Part shown: positions 31,207-38,461 of the stretch, piece after piece
Layout: each line of letters opens with the position of its first letter
How positions within the stretch are numbered: the stretch's first letter is position 1
Source of the DNA: Vespertiliibacter pulmonis
Lineage (GTDB): Bacteria; Pseudomonadota; Gammaproteobacteria; Enterobacterales; Pasteurellaceae
Direction of reading: 5' to 3'
NCBI RefSeq assembly: GCF_013377275.1
Contig: NZ_CP016615.1
Coordinates: 496,001 to 560,000, forward strand
DNA: 64,000 nucleotides
Position numbers and translations under genes: made by a program
Notes under the pieces: generated by a model
Seen by the model: the letters and a program-made list of their open reading frames with translations, nothing else
Databases searched by the model: none
Told to the model about the DNA's origin: nothing

Positions 31207-31596
31207 ATGTCTTTAAATGAAATCTATTCTCTTTTTAAAACGAGCAAATCTTGGGAAGAAAGACACCGCTTGTTAATTCAATTTAGCCGCCAATTATCTA
31301 AACCGAGTGAAGAAGAACTCGCTACCTTACCTGAAATTCACGGCTGTGAAAGTCGTTTATGGTTCAACTTTAGCCTTGAACCCCGTCAAATTTCAGCATA
31401 TAGCGACGCTCGTCTAATGCAAGGTATTTTAGCTATTTTGAATATTGCTCTTTCTGAAAAAACGCTCGAACAGTTACAACAATTTGATATTCAAGCCTTG
31501 TTTGATGAGTTGCAACTTTCTCGACATTTAACCAGCACTCGTTTGAATGGTTTAAAACAAATTCAACAGATTGTTCAAACAACCGCTAACCAATGA
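31207..31596 (+). CDS. sufE: SufE-family cysteine desulfurase sulfur acceptor
   Basis: The 129-residue protein is a SufE/CsdE homologue. These accept persulfide sulfur from a cysteine desulfurase on a conserved cysteine, here in IHGCESRLWFNF (about 44-55). LTSTRLNGLKQI near the C-terminus matches the family's LTPSRSNGL motif. No sufS or csdA is adjacent. An upstream GTG at 31198 is also in frame and adds three residues; I prefer the ATG. Confidence 0.9.
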   Translation: MSLNEIYSLFKTSKSWEERHRLLIQFSRQLSKPSEEELATLPEIHGCESRLWFNFSLEPRQISAYSDARLMQGILAILNIALSEKTLEQLQQFDIQALFDELQLSRHLTSTRLNGLKQIQQIVQTTANQ

Positions 31597-31650
31597 TTTC
31601 ATTGCAAAAATTTATAAAAACGCACCGCTTGTAAAATTAAGGTAGCTTGA

Positions 31651-32232
31651 TTAAGGCAATAATTTTTTCAGCTCTCTAGCTCTTGTTTGATCTAACTTTT
31701 CTAACTGATTAAGAAACTGAACTAATTTCTCATTATTTTTTGCCTGTAAAGCACATAATATTCGATTTTCTAATGTATCTGCTTGATGATAGTAGTGAGA
31801 TTGGCTTTTTAAGGCTTGTTCAAATTGAATATCAGCAGCATCAAATTTCCCTTGCTTACATAAAAAAGTACCATAATTATTACGCACATCAGGACGAGGA
31901 TGTTTATCTAATGATTGTGTTTTACTCAATTCAAGAGCTTGCTGATAACTAGCCTCCGCATTTTGTGGCTCTCCAATTTGCTGGTAATAATAAGCCTGAA
32001 CAGAATAAGGTAGGTAATCATTTGAATCGTGTTTTATTGCCCTATCAATGTTTTCTTTTGCTTTTGGATAATCATTCTGTTCTAAATAAGCTAATGCTAA
32101 ATTAACTCGTGCTTTAACCGCTTGTGAATGATTAAATTCACGTTGCTCAGAAGAAATAGAATTAACACAGCCACTTAAGTAACAAAGTACAATACAAGCG
32201 GTAAGATAACGTAAAAAAATTGCAATTTTCAT
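31651..32232 (-). CDS. pilW: Type IV pilus biogenesis lipoprotein PilW/PilF (TPR)
   Basis: The 193-residue product has a signal peptide ending in the lipobox LSGC, so it is an outer-membrane lipoprotein. Tetratricopeptide repeats follow (ARVNLALAYLEQNDYPKAKE..., DYLPYSVQAYYYQQIGEPQN, NNYGTFLCKQGKFDAAD). This is the pilotin-like PilF/PilW that helps assemble the PilQ secretin; in H. influenzae the equivalent pilF2 is needed for DNA uptake. The start at 32232 follows GGGAG at a good distance. It is downstream of rlmN, across a hairpin. Confidence 0.92.
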   Translation of the reverse strand: MKIAIFLRYLTACIVLCYLSGCVNSISSEQREFNHSQAVKARVNLALAYLEQNDYPKAKENIDRAIKHDSNDYLPYSVQAYYYQQIGEPQNAEASYQQALELSKTQSLDKHPRPDVRNNYGTFLCKQGKFDAADIQFEQALKSQSHYYHQADTLENRILCALQAKNNEKLVQFLNQLEKLDQTRARELKKLLP

Positions 32233-32245
32233 TTGTTCTCCCAAT

Positions 32246-32269
32246 AAAAAAGGGTGGAAACCACCCTTA
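32246..32269 (-). terminator. Terminator-like hairpin between rlmN and pilW
   Basis: On the minus strand AAGGGTGG and CCACCCTT pair around a three-base loop and are followed by a T6 run. It ends about 15-20 bases before the pilW start, so it can cap rlmN messages and limit read-through into pilW. Confidence 0.8.
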
Positions 32270-32280
32270 CCCTTAATTTA

Positions 32281-33453
32281 TCAATGTGCTTTGACGCTAA
32301 TACCTTCGCCAAATTTACGTTTTTCAAGAGTGCGTTTGGTTCTATCAATAACATCACCTGCAAGCTGTCCACAGGCTGCATCAATATCATCACCCCGAGT
32401 TTTCCGTACCGTAACGGTAAAGCCATACTCCATTAGCGTTTTCTGGAAACGATCAATACGCGTATTGGAACTTTTCGCATAAGGCGCTTCAGGAAACGGG
32501 TTCCACGGAATCAAATTAATTTTACTCGGCGTATTTTTTAACACTTCGGCTAACTGGTGAGCGTGTTCAATACTATCATTTACTTGATTAAGCATAACAT
32601 ATTCAATCGTTACTTTACCGTGATTTGCATTTGATACTTCGAGATATTTATTCACGGAATCAATCAACATTTTGATATTATATTTCTTGTTGATCGGTAC
32701 AATTTCATCTCGTAATTCATCATTTGGGGCGTGCAACGAAATTGCTAACGCCACATCAATTTGCTCTCGCATTTTATCCAATGCAGGCACAACACCCGAT
32801 GTAGAAAGGGTAACTCGGCGTTTTGATAGCCCATAGGCAAAATCATCTAACATAATTTCCATAGACGGAATAACATTATTCATATTAAGCAATGGCTCGC
32901 CCATTCCCATCATAACAACATTGGTAATCGGTCGTACGCCTGTTACACCAAAATTACCGACAATTTTTGATGCTCGCCAAACCTGCCCTATAATTTCTGA
33001 CACACTCAAATTACGGTTAAAGCCTTGTTGTGCAGTTGAGCAAAATGTACATGCTAACGCACACCCTACTTGAGAAGAAACGCATAATGTTGCTCGATCA
33101 TCTTCGGGGATATAAACAGTTTCTATCTGCTGATCACCAACCCACATAGCCCATTTGATTGTACCGTCTGCCGAACGTTGCTCTACTGCAACCTCTGGGG
33201 CTTTAATTTCCGCTACTTGTTTTAATTTTTCACGCAGTACTTTGTTAATATTCGTCATATTATCAAAATTATCTTCACCAAAATGGTAAATCCATTTCAT
33301 TAATTGATCTGCACGAAAAGGTTTTTCGCCCATTTCAGCAAATAGCTCCCGCATCTGCTGGCGATTTAGATTTAATAAATTAATTTTCTCTTTTTTAGAG
33401 ATTTCTTGTTCGCTTTGACAACCTACATTGGTTGCTTGAATCTGTTCAGACAT
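32281..33453 (-). CDS. rlmN: Dual-specificity 23S rRNA/tRNA A2 methyltransferase RlmN
   Basis: RlmN is a radical-SAM enzyme that methylates C2 of A2503 in 23S rRNA and A37 in some tRNAs. The cluster motif [20 protein letters not shown] (about 126-145) holds the CxxxCxxC. A conserved GMGEPLLN motif follows, and the methyl-carrying cysteine is in [13 protein letters not shown] near the C-terminus. The 390-residue length is near the E. coli 384. A strong CRP-S site lies upstream, so rlmN-pilW is probably part of the competence regulon. Confidence 0.97.
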   Translation of the reverse strand: MSEQIQATNVGCQSEQEISKKEKINLLNLNRQQMRELFAEMGEKPFRADQLMKWIYHFGEDNFDNMTNINKVLREKLKQVAEIKAPEVAVEQRSADGTIKWAMWVGDQQIETVYIPEDDRATLCVSSQVGCALACTFCSTAQQGFNRNLSVSEIIGQVWRASKIVGNFGVTGVRPITNVVMMGMGEPLLNMNNVIPSMEIMLDDFAYGLSKRRVTLSTSGVVPALDKMREQIDVALAISLHAPNDELRDEIVPINKKYNIKMLIDSVNKYLEVSNANHGKVTIEYVMLNQVNDSIEHAHQLAEVLKNTPSKINLIPWNPFPEAPYAKSSNTRIDRFQKTLMEYGFTVTVRKTRGDDIDAACGQLAGDVIDRTKRTLEKRKFGEGISVKAH

Positions 33454-33585
33454 TAAAAAGCCTCGTTATTACACGGTTTGTGGCAAAAGGTAAGTTTTGC
33501 ATTGATAAAAAGAGTGCAAATTCTACTGATGTCCGCCTCATTAGGCTAGTAATTTTTACTTGCTTTGCAAAGTTGAAGATTGCAA

Positions 33586-33609
33586 TTTCTCGATCACGAT
33601 CGCAAAAAA
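33586..33609 (-). promoter_or_regulatory. CRP-S (Sxy-dependent) site upstream of rlmN-pilW
   Basis: Read on the minus strand, TTTTTTGCGATC...GATCGAGAAA matches the Pasteurellaceae CRP-S consensus TTTTTGCGATCnnGATCGCAAAAA, with C in place of the T of the canonical TGTGA. It is 133-156 bases upstream of the rlmN ATG. Confidence 0.8.
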
Positions 33610-33639
33610 GCTCACTGAATCGGTAAGCTTTCGGAAATT

Positions 33640-33810
33640 TTATTGAATTCGATTGATCAATTTAATATGATGAAAACAATTTATATTCTTATTTAACTCA
33701 GCTATAAGAACATCATATTCATAATTAACTTTCTTATATTTATTAAGAAACTCATTTGCACTCACATTCATTGATAATGTCATAAATATAAATACTAAAA
33801 TTTTACTCAT
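33640..33810 (-). CDS. Small exported protein, 56 residues, unknown function
   Basis: The ORF starts three bases after the stop of the upstream small gene. A clear signal peptide, MSKILVFIFMTLSMNVSA, is followed by a short mature part NEFLNKYKKVNYEYDVLIAE and a tail with one cysteine (NINCFHH). I recognise no family. It is probably co-transcribed with its neighbour: the spacing implies coupled translation, and the GGCGGT inside the upstream gene's end may serve as ribosome site. AT-rich codons suggest accessory DNA. Confidence 0.6.
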   Translation of the reverse strand: MSKILVFIFMTLSMNVSANEFLNKYKKVNYEYDVLIAELNKNINCFHHIKLINRIQ

Positions 33811-33813
33811 ACA

Positions 33814-33981
33814 TTAACGCATACCGCCATGCCAAGAACATGCACCTGATCCGCTTGACGTTAAGTAAGATCCATCACTACATCTTGATTTAATATTTGA
33901 ATCGTAAGAGTTACGAATTGCATACGCTGATGCTGATAACGCAGTAAAAATAAGAATGAATGTAAGAATTTTCTTAAACAT
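33814..33981 (-). CDS. Small exported DUF3761-like protein, 55 residues
   Basis: A strong ribosome site (GAGGTAATTT) precedes an ATG opening 55 codons. The signal peptide MFKKILTFILIFTALSASAYA leads to a mature part of about 34 residues. It contains RCSDGSYLTSSGSGACSWHG, with two cysteines and a His-Gly-Gly ending. That pattern (C-x-D-G-[ST]-Y ... G-x-C-S-x-H-G-G) resembles the DUF3761 motif, of unknown function. It is divergent from a helix-turn-helix regulator gene and followed by a second small exported ORF. Confidence 0.7.
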   Translation of the reverse strand: MFKKILTFILIFTALSASAYAIRNSYDSNIKSRCSDGSYLTSSGSGACSWHGGMR

Positions 33982-34019
33982 AAATTACCTCAATATAAAG
34001 TTAAAATATAAAAGATTAT

Positions 34020-34077
34020 GTTTTAGTAACAACAACTAACTAAAACCATTTCGGTTTATATAAAAACTATAATGGTT
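34020..34077. promoter_or_regulatory. Divergent promoter region with two inverted repeats (candidate operator)
   Basis: GTTTTAGT (34020-34027) mirrors ACTAAAAC (34039-34046), and AACCATT (34044-34050) mirrors AATGGTT (34071-34077). A TATAAT at 34068-34073 lies within the second repeat, at the right distance for the regulator gene. The layout suits autorepression by the neighbouring HTH protein; this is inference. Confidence 0.5.
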
Positions 34078-34112
34078 GGCAACTAATTTTTCTCTTCGCT
34101 GATAATTTCAAT

Positions 34113-34475
34113 ATGAAAATTCAAACAGAAAAAGAAAAATTCAGCCAACGTCTTAAGCTAGCTATTTCTTCTGCCTATCCACAGCAAATGAAAACGAGCG
34201 AAATTGCGACTAAATTTAATCTTCAATATGAAAATGAAGCTGTTACGCCACAAGCTGTTCATAAGTGGTTAAATAGTTTAGCTATCCCTGCTAATGATAA
34301 AATTCAAACGCTGTCTAAATGGCTAAACGTAAAGCCTGAATGGCTAAGATATGGCACAACAGAAGAGAAAAGCTATTCAGCCGTTGATGATGTTTTAATT
34401 GAAATGATTAGTAAACTAAGCGAAGAACAGAAAGTATCGTTAGTACAATTTATTAGTGGATTTTATAAAAGTTAA
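34113..34475 (+). CDS. Helix-turn-helix transcriptional regulator (phage CI/XRE-like)
   Basis: The 120-residue protein has an N-terminal lambda-repressor-like DNA-binding region: FSQRLKLAISSAYPQQMKTS, TSEIATKFNL, then TPQAVHKWLNSLAIPANDKI (about 55-74) and WLNVKPEWLRYG. This is the arrangement of small phage and plasmid regulators in Proteobacteria. A C-terminal helical region (about 88-120) probably dimerises it. No integrase or other phage gene is in view. It is divergent from the two small exported ORFs, across paired inverted repeats, and adjacent to the tRNA-Val array. Confidence 0.8.
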   Translation: MKIQTEKEKFSQRLKLAISSAYPQQMKTSEIATKFNLQYENEAVTPQAVHKWLNSLAIPANDKIQTLSKWLNVKPEWLRYGTTEEKSYSAVDDVLIEMISKLSEEQKVSLVQFISGFYKS

Positions 34476-34506
34476 TTAAGAATTTATAGGTAAGGAAAGT
34501 TTAAAG

Positions 34507-34582
34507 TGGTGGGCGATACCGGTCTCGAACCAGTGACCCCCTCCTTGTAAGGGAGGTGCTCTCCCAACTGAGCTAATCGCCC
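34507..34582 (-). tRNA. tRNA-Val (TAC), copy 1
   Basis: A 76-base gene on the minus strand starting GGGCGATTAGCTCAG, with anticodon loop CTTACAA (anticodon TAC) and an encoded CCA. It is identical to the two copies upstream and is the last gene of the array. Confidence 0.97.
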
Positions 34583-34636
34583 ACTTTAAAATAAAATAGA
34601 TTCATTTTATTTATTAGCGGATATGTAAATCGTAAG

Positions 34637-34712
34637 TGGTGGGCGATACCGGTCTCGAACCAGTGACCCCCTCCTTGTAAGGGAGGTGCTCTCCCAACTG
34701 AGCTAATCGCCC
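34637..34712 (-). tRNA. tRNA-Val (TAC), copy 2
   Basis: The middle of three identical 76-base tRNA-Val genes (anticodon TAC, encoded CCA), separated from its neighbours by about 50 bases of AT-rich spacer. Confidence 0.97.
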
Positions 34713-34761
34713 ACTTAGAATTTACATTTGGGTAGTTTGAAAAGTTGGTACTTTTAAAAAG

Positions 34762-34837
34762 TGGTGGGCGATACCGGTCTCGAACCAGTGACCCCCTCCT
34801 TGTAAGGGAGGTGCTCTCCCAACTGAGCTAATCGCCC
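34762..34837 (-). tRNA. tRNA-Val (TAC), copy 3
   Basis: The promoter-proximal copy of the tRNA-Val array (anticodon TAC, encoded CCA), preceded by a strong promoter. Confidence 0.97.
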
Positions 34838-34871
34838 TTTTCAAACTCTACAACTTGCGTTGCGTGTGGGC

Positions 34872-34899
34872 ATTATAGGGATCTTTAAATTATCGTCAA
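34872..34899 (-). promoter_or_regulatory. Sigma-70 promoter of the tRNA-Val array
   Basis: On the minus strand TTGACG (34899-34894) and a perfect TATAAT (34877-34872) are 16 bases apart, followed by a GC-rich GCCCACACGC discriminator typical of stable RNA genes. Confidence 0.88.
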
Positions 34900-35047
34900 A
34901 CAATTTTTTACGAAATTTTCTTGTTCGCTGTTTTTTTCGCCCAAAGTAACAATATTTTGCTACTAATCCCTCATCATAAGAGTAAAATAGTTAGGATTTA
35001 TACACTAAAAATTTAGAATCGCATATTAGGATTAATTAGGATAAAAA

Positions 35048-36490
35048 ATGAAGATCTCTCCCCTTTTCCCATTAGACCCGAATGTAAAAGTTCGTACTCG
35101 TTTCGCACCTAGTCCAACAGGCTACTTACACGTTGGCGGAGCAAGAACCGCTTTGTACTCTTGGCTCTATGCAAAACATAACCACGGTGAATTTGTATTG
35201 CGTATTGAAGATACCGATTTAGAACGCTCTACACCAGAAGCGACTGCTGCTATTTTAGAAGGTATGGAATGGCTCAATTTAGAATGGGAACACGGACCAT
35301 ATTATCAAACTAAACGATTTGATCGTTACAACCAAGTAATCGATCAAATGCTTGAACAAGGGCTTGCTTATCGCTGTTATTGCTCTAAAGAACGGTTAGA
35401 TGCACTACGAGCAGAACAAGAAGCAAGCAAAGAAAAACCACGTTATGATCGCTACTGTTTACATAATCCGCCGAAAGATATCAATGCCCCTCACGTTGTT
35501 CGTTTTAAAAACCCAACGGAAGGATCAGTAATTTTTGATGACGCCGTGCGTGGACGGATTGAGATAAGCAATAGTGAATTAGATGATTTAATTATTCGCC
35601 GCACAGATGGCTCACCAACCTATAACTTCTGCGTAGTCGTTGATGATTGGGATATGGGCATCACCCACGTTGTACGGGGAGAAGATCATATCAATAACAC
35701 TCCACGCCAAATTAATATTTTAAAAGCTTTAAATGCACCAATTCCTGTCTATGCTCACGTTTCAATGATTTTAGGCGATGATGGACAAAAACTGTCAAAA
35801 CGACACGGTGCAGTTGGCGTAATGCAATACCGTGATGATGGCTATCTTCCTGAAGCCTTAGTCAATTACTTAGTCCGTTTAGGTTGGGGACACGGTGATC
35901 AAGAAATTTTTACCCGTGAAGAAATGATTGAATTATTCAATTTAGAAGCCGTGAGCAAATCTGCTAGTGCTTTTAATACTGAAAAGTTGCAATGGCTTAA
36001 CCAACATTATATCCGCACGCTTGATCCACATTATGTTGCTCGCCATTTAGAATGGCATATGCAACATCAAGGAATTGATTACCACAATGGTCCAGCACTC
36101 CCTGAAATTGTTACTGTGTTGGGTGAACGTTGCAAAACCTTGAAAGAGATGGCAACGGCAAGCCGTTATTTCTTTGAAGAATTTGATCATTATGATGAGA
36201 AAGCAGCTGCTAAAAATTTCAAAACCGAAGCGATTGCTCCCTTAACAAAATTATTTGAGAAACTGACCGCTTGTAATGAATGGAGTGTTGAAAATATCCA
36301 CAATGCAATGGAACAAACAGCTCAAGAACTTGAGATTGGAATGGGGAAAGTTGGTATGCCATTCCGCCTTGCTGTAACAGGCTCTGGACAATCACCGTCA
36401 ATGGATATTACGGCAAAATTAGTCGGTAAAGAACGAACACTTACTCGCATACAAAAAGCTATCACCTTCATTAAAGCTAACGTAAGCTAG
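35048..36490 (+). CDS. gltX: Glutamyl-tRNA synthetase
   Basis: GltX charges tRNA-Glu. The 480-residue class I synthetase has the HIGH-type motif in [14 protein letters not shown] (about 18-31) and the KMSKS-type motif KLSKRHG (about 250-256). [13 protein letters not shown] (about 50-62) is a family signature. The length equals that of the H. influenzae enzyme. A gltX/tRNA-Val association is also found in enterobacteria, where valine tRNA genes sit next to gltX. Confidence 0.98.
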   Translation: MKISPLFPLDPNVKVRTRFAPSPTGYLHVGGARTALYSWLYAKHNHGEFVLRIEDTDLERSTPEATAAILEGMEWLNLEWEHGPYYQTKRFDRYNQVIDQMLEQGLAYRCYCSKERLDALRAEQEASKEKPRYDRYCLHNPPKDINAPHVVRFKNPTEGSVIFDDAVRGRIEISNSELDDLIIRRTDGSPTYNFCVVVDDWDMGITHVVRGEDHINNTPRQINILKALNAPIPVYAHVSMILGDDGQKLSKRHGAVGVMQYRDDGYLPEALVNYLVRLGWGHGDQEIFTREEMIELFNLEAVSKSASAFNTEKLQWLNQHYIRTLDPHYVARHLEWHMQHQGIDYHNGPALPEIVTVLGERCKTLKEMATASRYFFEEFDHYDEKAAAKNFKTEAIAPLTKLFEKLTACNEWSVENIHNAMEQTAQELEIGMGKVGMPFRLAVTGSGQSPSMDITAKLVGKERTLTRIQKAITFIKANVS

Positions 36491-36526
36491 TTTTTGACCA
36501 CTTAATAGTTTGGTAAATTTTTATGA

Positions 36527-36555
36527 TTGACAGTTTAAATCTAAACTCATATTAT
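36527..36555 (+). promoter_or_regulatory. Sigma-70 promoter of tRNA-Ala
   Basis: A perfect TTGACA (36527-36532) and TATTAT (36550-36555), spaced by 17 bases, end 11 bases before the mature tRNA start. Confidence 0.9.
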
Positions 36556-36566
36556 AAAACTATATA

Positions 36567-36642
<76 letters not shown>

Positions 36643-36648
36643 AATTTT

Positions 36649-36679
36649 AATCCGATTAGTTCTGCTAATCGGATTTTTT
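36649..36679 (+). terminator. Rho-independent terminator of tRNA-Ala
   Basis: AATCCGATTAG and CTAATCGGATT form an 11-bp stem with a five-base loop, followed by a T run. Confidence 0.92.
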
Positions 36680-36726
36680 ATAGCTACGCTTTTCCCATTT
36701 AAATTCTCTTAAATAGCTCAAAATAA

Positions 36727-36751
36727 AAGACTGGCAAAAGCCAGCCTTTTA
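36727..36751 (-). terminator. Rho-independent terminator of the degQ-type gene
   Basis: On the minus strand GGCTGGC and GCCAGTC pair around a TTTT loop, with a T-rich tail, 37 bases after the protease stop. Confidence 0.8.
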
Positions 36752-36787
36752 ATTGATATATTTTTATTTATCAATAAATTGAGGTTT

Positions 36788-38176
36788 TTACTGCACAATC
36801 ACATAAAAGTTTGAGCCATCTCTCAAAATATTCAATGCAACGGCTGAAGGTTTTGTATCTAATACTTTTCGTAAATCACCAATCGTCTCAACCTCACGGC
36901 GGTTTACACCAACAATAATATCGCCTTTTTTGAAGCCTCTACTATCCGCAACTGATCCTTTTTCAACCTTTGTCAGCTCAACACCTTTTACACCTTTGCT
37001 ATTATAGTTGCTAAATTCAGCGCCTTTTAATGCAGGGAGCAAGCTATTTGCACTGGTTTTACTCTGTTCATCTGCTTGTAGTGTAACCTTAGTCGTGGTT
37101 TCTTTGCCATCTCGCAAATAGGTTAGCTCAATTGTCTTGCCTGATCCCGTTGTAGCAACTTTAGCACGCAGTTCCGCAAAACTACGGATTTTTTGTCCAT
37201 TAATGCCTATGATAACATCACCTGCTTTTAGCCCTGCTTTGGAAGCAGCTGAATCGGCTAACACTTCACTTACAAACGCACCTTGTTGCGCATCGACATT
37301 AAACTCTTTAGCTAGATCAGCATTTAACTCGCCGCCTTTAATGCCTAACAGACCTCGCTTCACTTCACCAAATTCTAAAATTTGTTGTACTAAATTATTT
37401 GCCATATTACTTGGAATCGCAAATGCAATCCCTGCATTACCACCACTCGGTGAAATAATTGCCGTATTAATTCCGATCAATTCACCTTTTAGATTGATTA
37501 AAGGGCCGCCAGAATTACCACGGTTTACCGCTGCATCTGTTTGAATATAGCTTTCATAGCCTTCATCACTATTTCCTGTTGAACGCCCTAACGCTGAGAC
37601 AATACCCGATGTTACCGTTTGTCCTAATCCAAAAGGATTACCAATAGCCACGGTAAAATCTCCCACTCTTAATTTATCGGAATCTGCTATTTTTATTGCC
37701 GTTAAATTTTTAGGATTTTCAATTTTTAATAATGCCACATCAGATTGAGGGTCTGCCCCTACCAATTTTGCTTTAAATTCTCGTCCATCGTCTAATTTTA
37801 CGGTGATTTTATCTGCATTATCAATGACATGATTATTGGTAATAACGTACCCTTTATCTGCATCAATAATAGCGCCCGAACCTTCCCCTCTAAATTGGCG
37901 AGGAGCACGATCTCTTGATATACCCGGTCCAAAGAAAAATTCAAATTCTTCAGGAATATCTATCTCTGCCCGTCTATCTACTTTTGTTTTCCCTTCCACT
38001 GCAATACTCACTACCGCAGGACGAACTTTTTCAAGCATTGGGGCAAGGCTAGGAAGTTCTTGACCTTCTACGACAAGCGGTAAGTTAGCAGCTACAATTG
38101 TCGGCAAAGCCATTGCACCAAATCCCAAAATAAGTGAGGCAAGCAATGTTTTTTTCATACTATTTTTCATTTTCAT
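36788..38176 (-). CDS. degQ: Periplasmic serine endoprotease (DegP/DegQ/HtrA family)
   Basis: From the ATG at 38176 the product is 462 residues, the size of H. influenzae HtrA. A signal peptide (about 7-30, ending VAA) leads to a trypsin-like domain with His in NNHVIDNADKI, an Asp in SDVALLKI and Ser in NRGNSGGPLINL. Two PDZ domains follow (about 265-350 and 370-455). It degrades or refolds damaged periplasmic proteins. The start follows AGGTAGGAAAAATA; the frame stays open to 38293, but that would start upstream of the sigma-E-like promoter. DegP versus DegQ cannot be settled from sequence. Confidence 0.94.
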   Translation of the reverse strand: MKMKNSMKKTLLASLILGFGAMALPTIVAANLPLVVEGQELPSLAPMLEKVRPAVVSIAVEGKTKVDRRAEIDIPEEFEFFFGPGISRDRAPRQFRGEGSGAIIDADKGYVITNNHVIDNADKITVKLDDGREFKAKLVGADPQSDVALLKIENPKNLTAIKIADSDKLRVGDFTVAIGNPFGLGQTVTSGIVSALGRSTGNSDEGYESYIQTDAAVNRGNSGGPLINLKGELIGINTAIISPSGGNAGIAFAIPSNMANNLVQQILEFGEVKRGLLGIKGGELNADLAKEFNVDAQQGAFVSEVLADSAASKAGLKAGDVIIGINGQKIRSFAELRAKVATTGSGKTIELTYLRDGKETTTKVTLQADEQSKTSANSLLPALKGAEFSNYNSKGVKGVELTKVEKGSVADSRGFKKGDIIVGVNRREVETIGDLRKVLDTKPSAVALNILRDGSNFYVIVQ

Positions 38177-38214
38177 TATTTTTCCTACCTTATAGTCAAT
38201 AAATTTACTGAATA

Positions 38215-38241
38215 TAAGACACAAAAAAATTTTTAAGGTTC
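38215..38241 (-). promoter_or_regulatory. Sigma-E-type promoter of the degQ-type gene
   Basis: On the minus strand GAACCT (38241-38236), 16 bases, then TCTTA (38219-38215). This follows the E. coli degP sigma-E promoter layout (GAACTT-16-TCTGA). The start point would fall about 30 bases before the chosen ATG. Confidence 0.65.
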
Positions 38242-38461
38242 TAAACAACCCGAATAACAGATTGTTTTTTAACCTAACCTTGTTTATATACACCGATAAC
38301 TAATATAGCAACGATTAAAATAGCTATAAATTTCACGTTTTTTATATTGAAATATGATTTCACATCAATCTTAATTTACTTTAATCATACAAATCTTTAA
38401 AATAGCTCACCTTTTATCTAGGTATTACATAAACTTTACTCTTATTTTTAGGACATCTACT

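Noticed and set aside
33454-34838. Prophage or integrative element beside the tRNA-Val genes
   Set aside because: Only a phage-like regulator and two small exported ORFs are present; no integrase, structural genes or attachment-site repeats were seen, so only an accessory locus is claimed.
37137-37544. 135-codon open frame antisense to the degQ-type protease
   Set aside because: Shadow of a conserved protease gene; Pro/Ala/Ser-rich product with no recognisable domain.
38177-38293. N-terminal extension of the degQ-type protease
   Set aside because: It would place the signal peptide 45 residues inside the protein and lies upstream of the likely promoter and ribosome site.
38350-38365. Possible CRP site before the CstA-family gene
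   Set aside because: Only one half-site (TCACA) is present; the other half does not match TGTGA.
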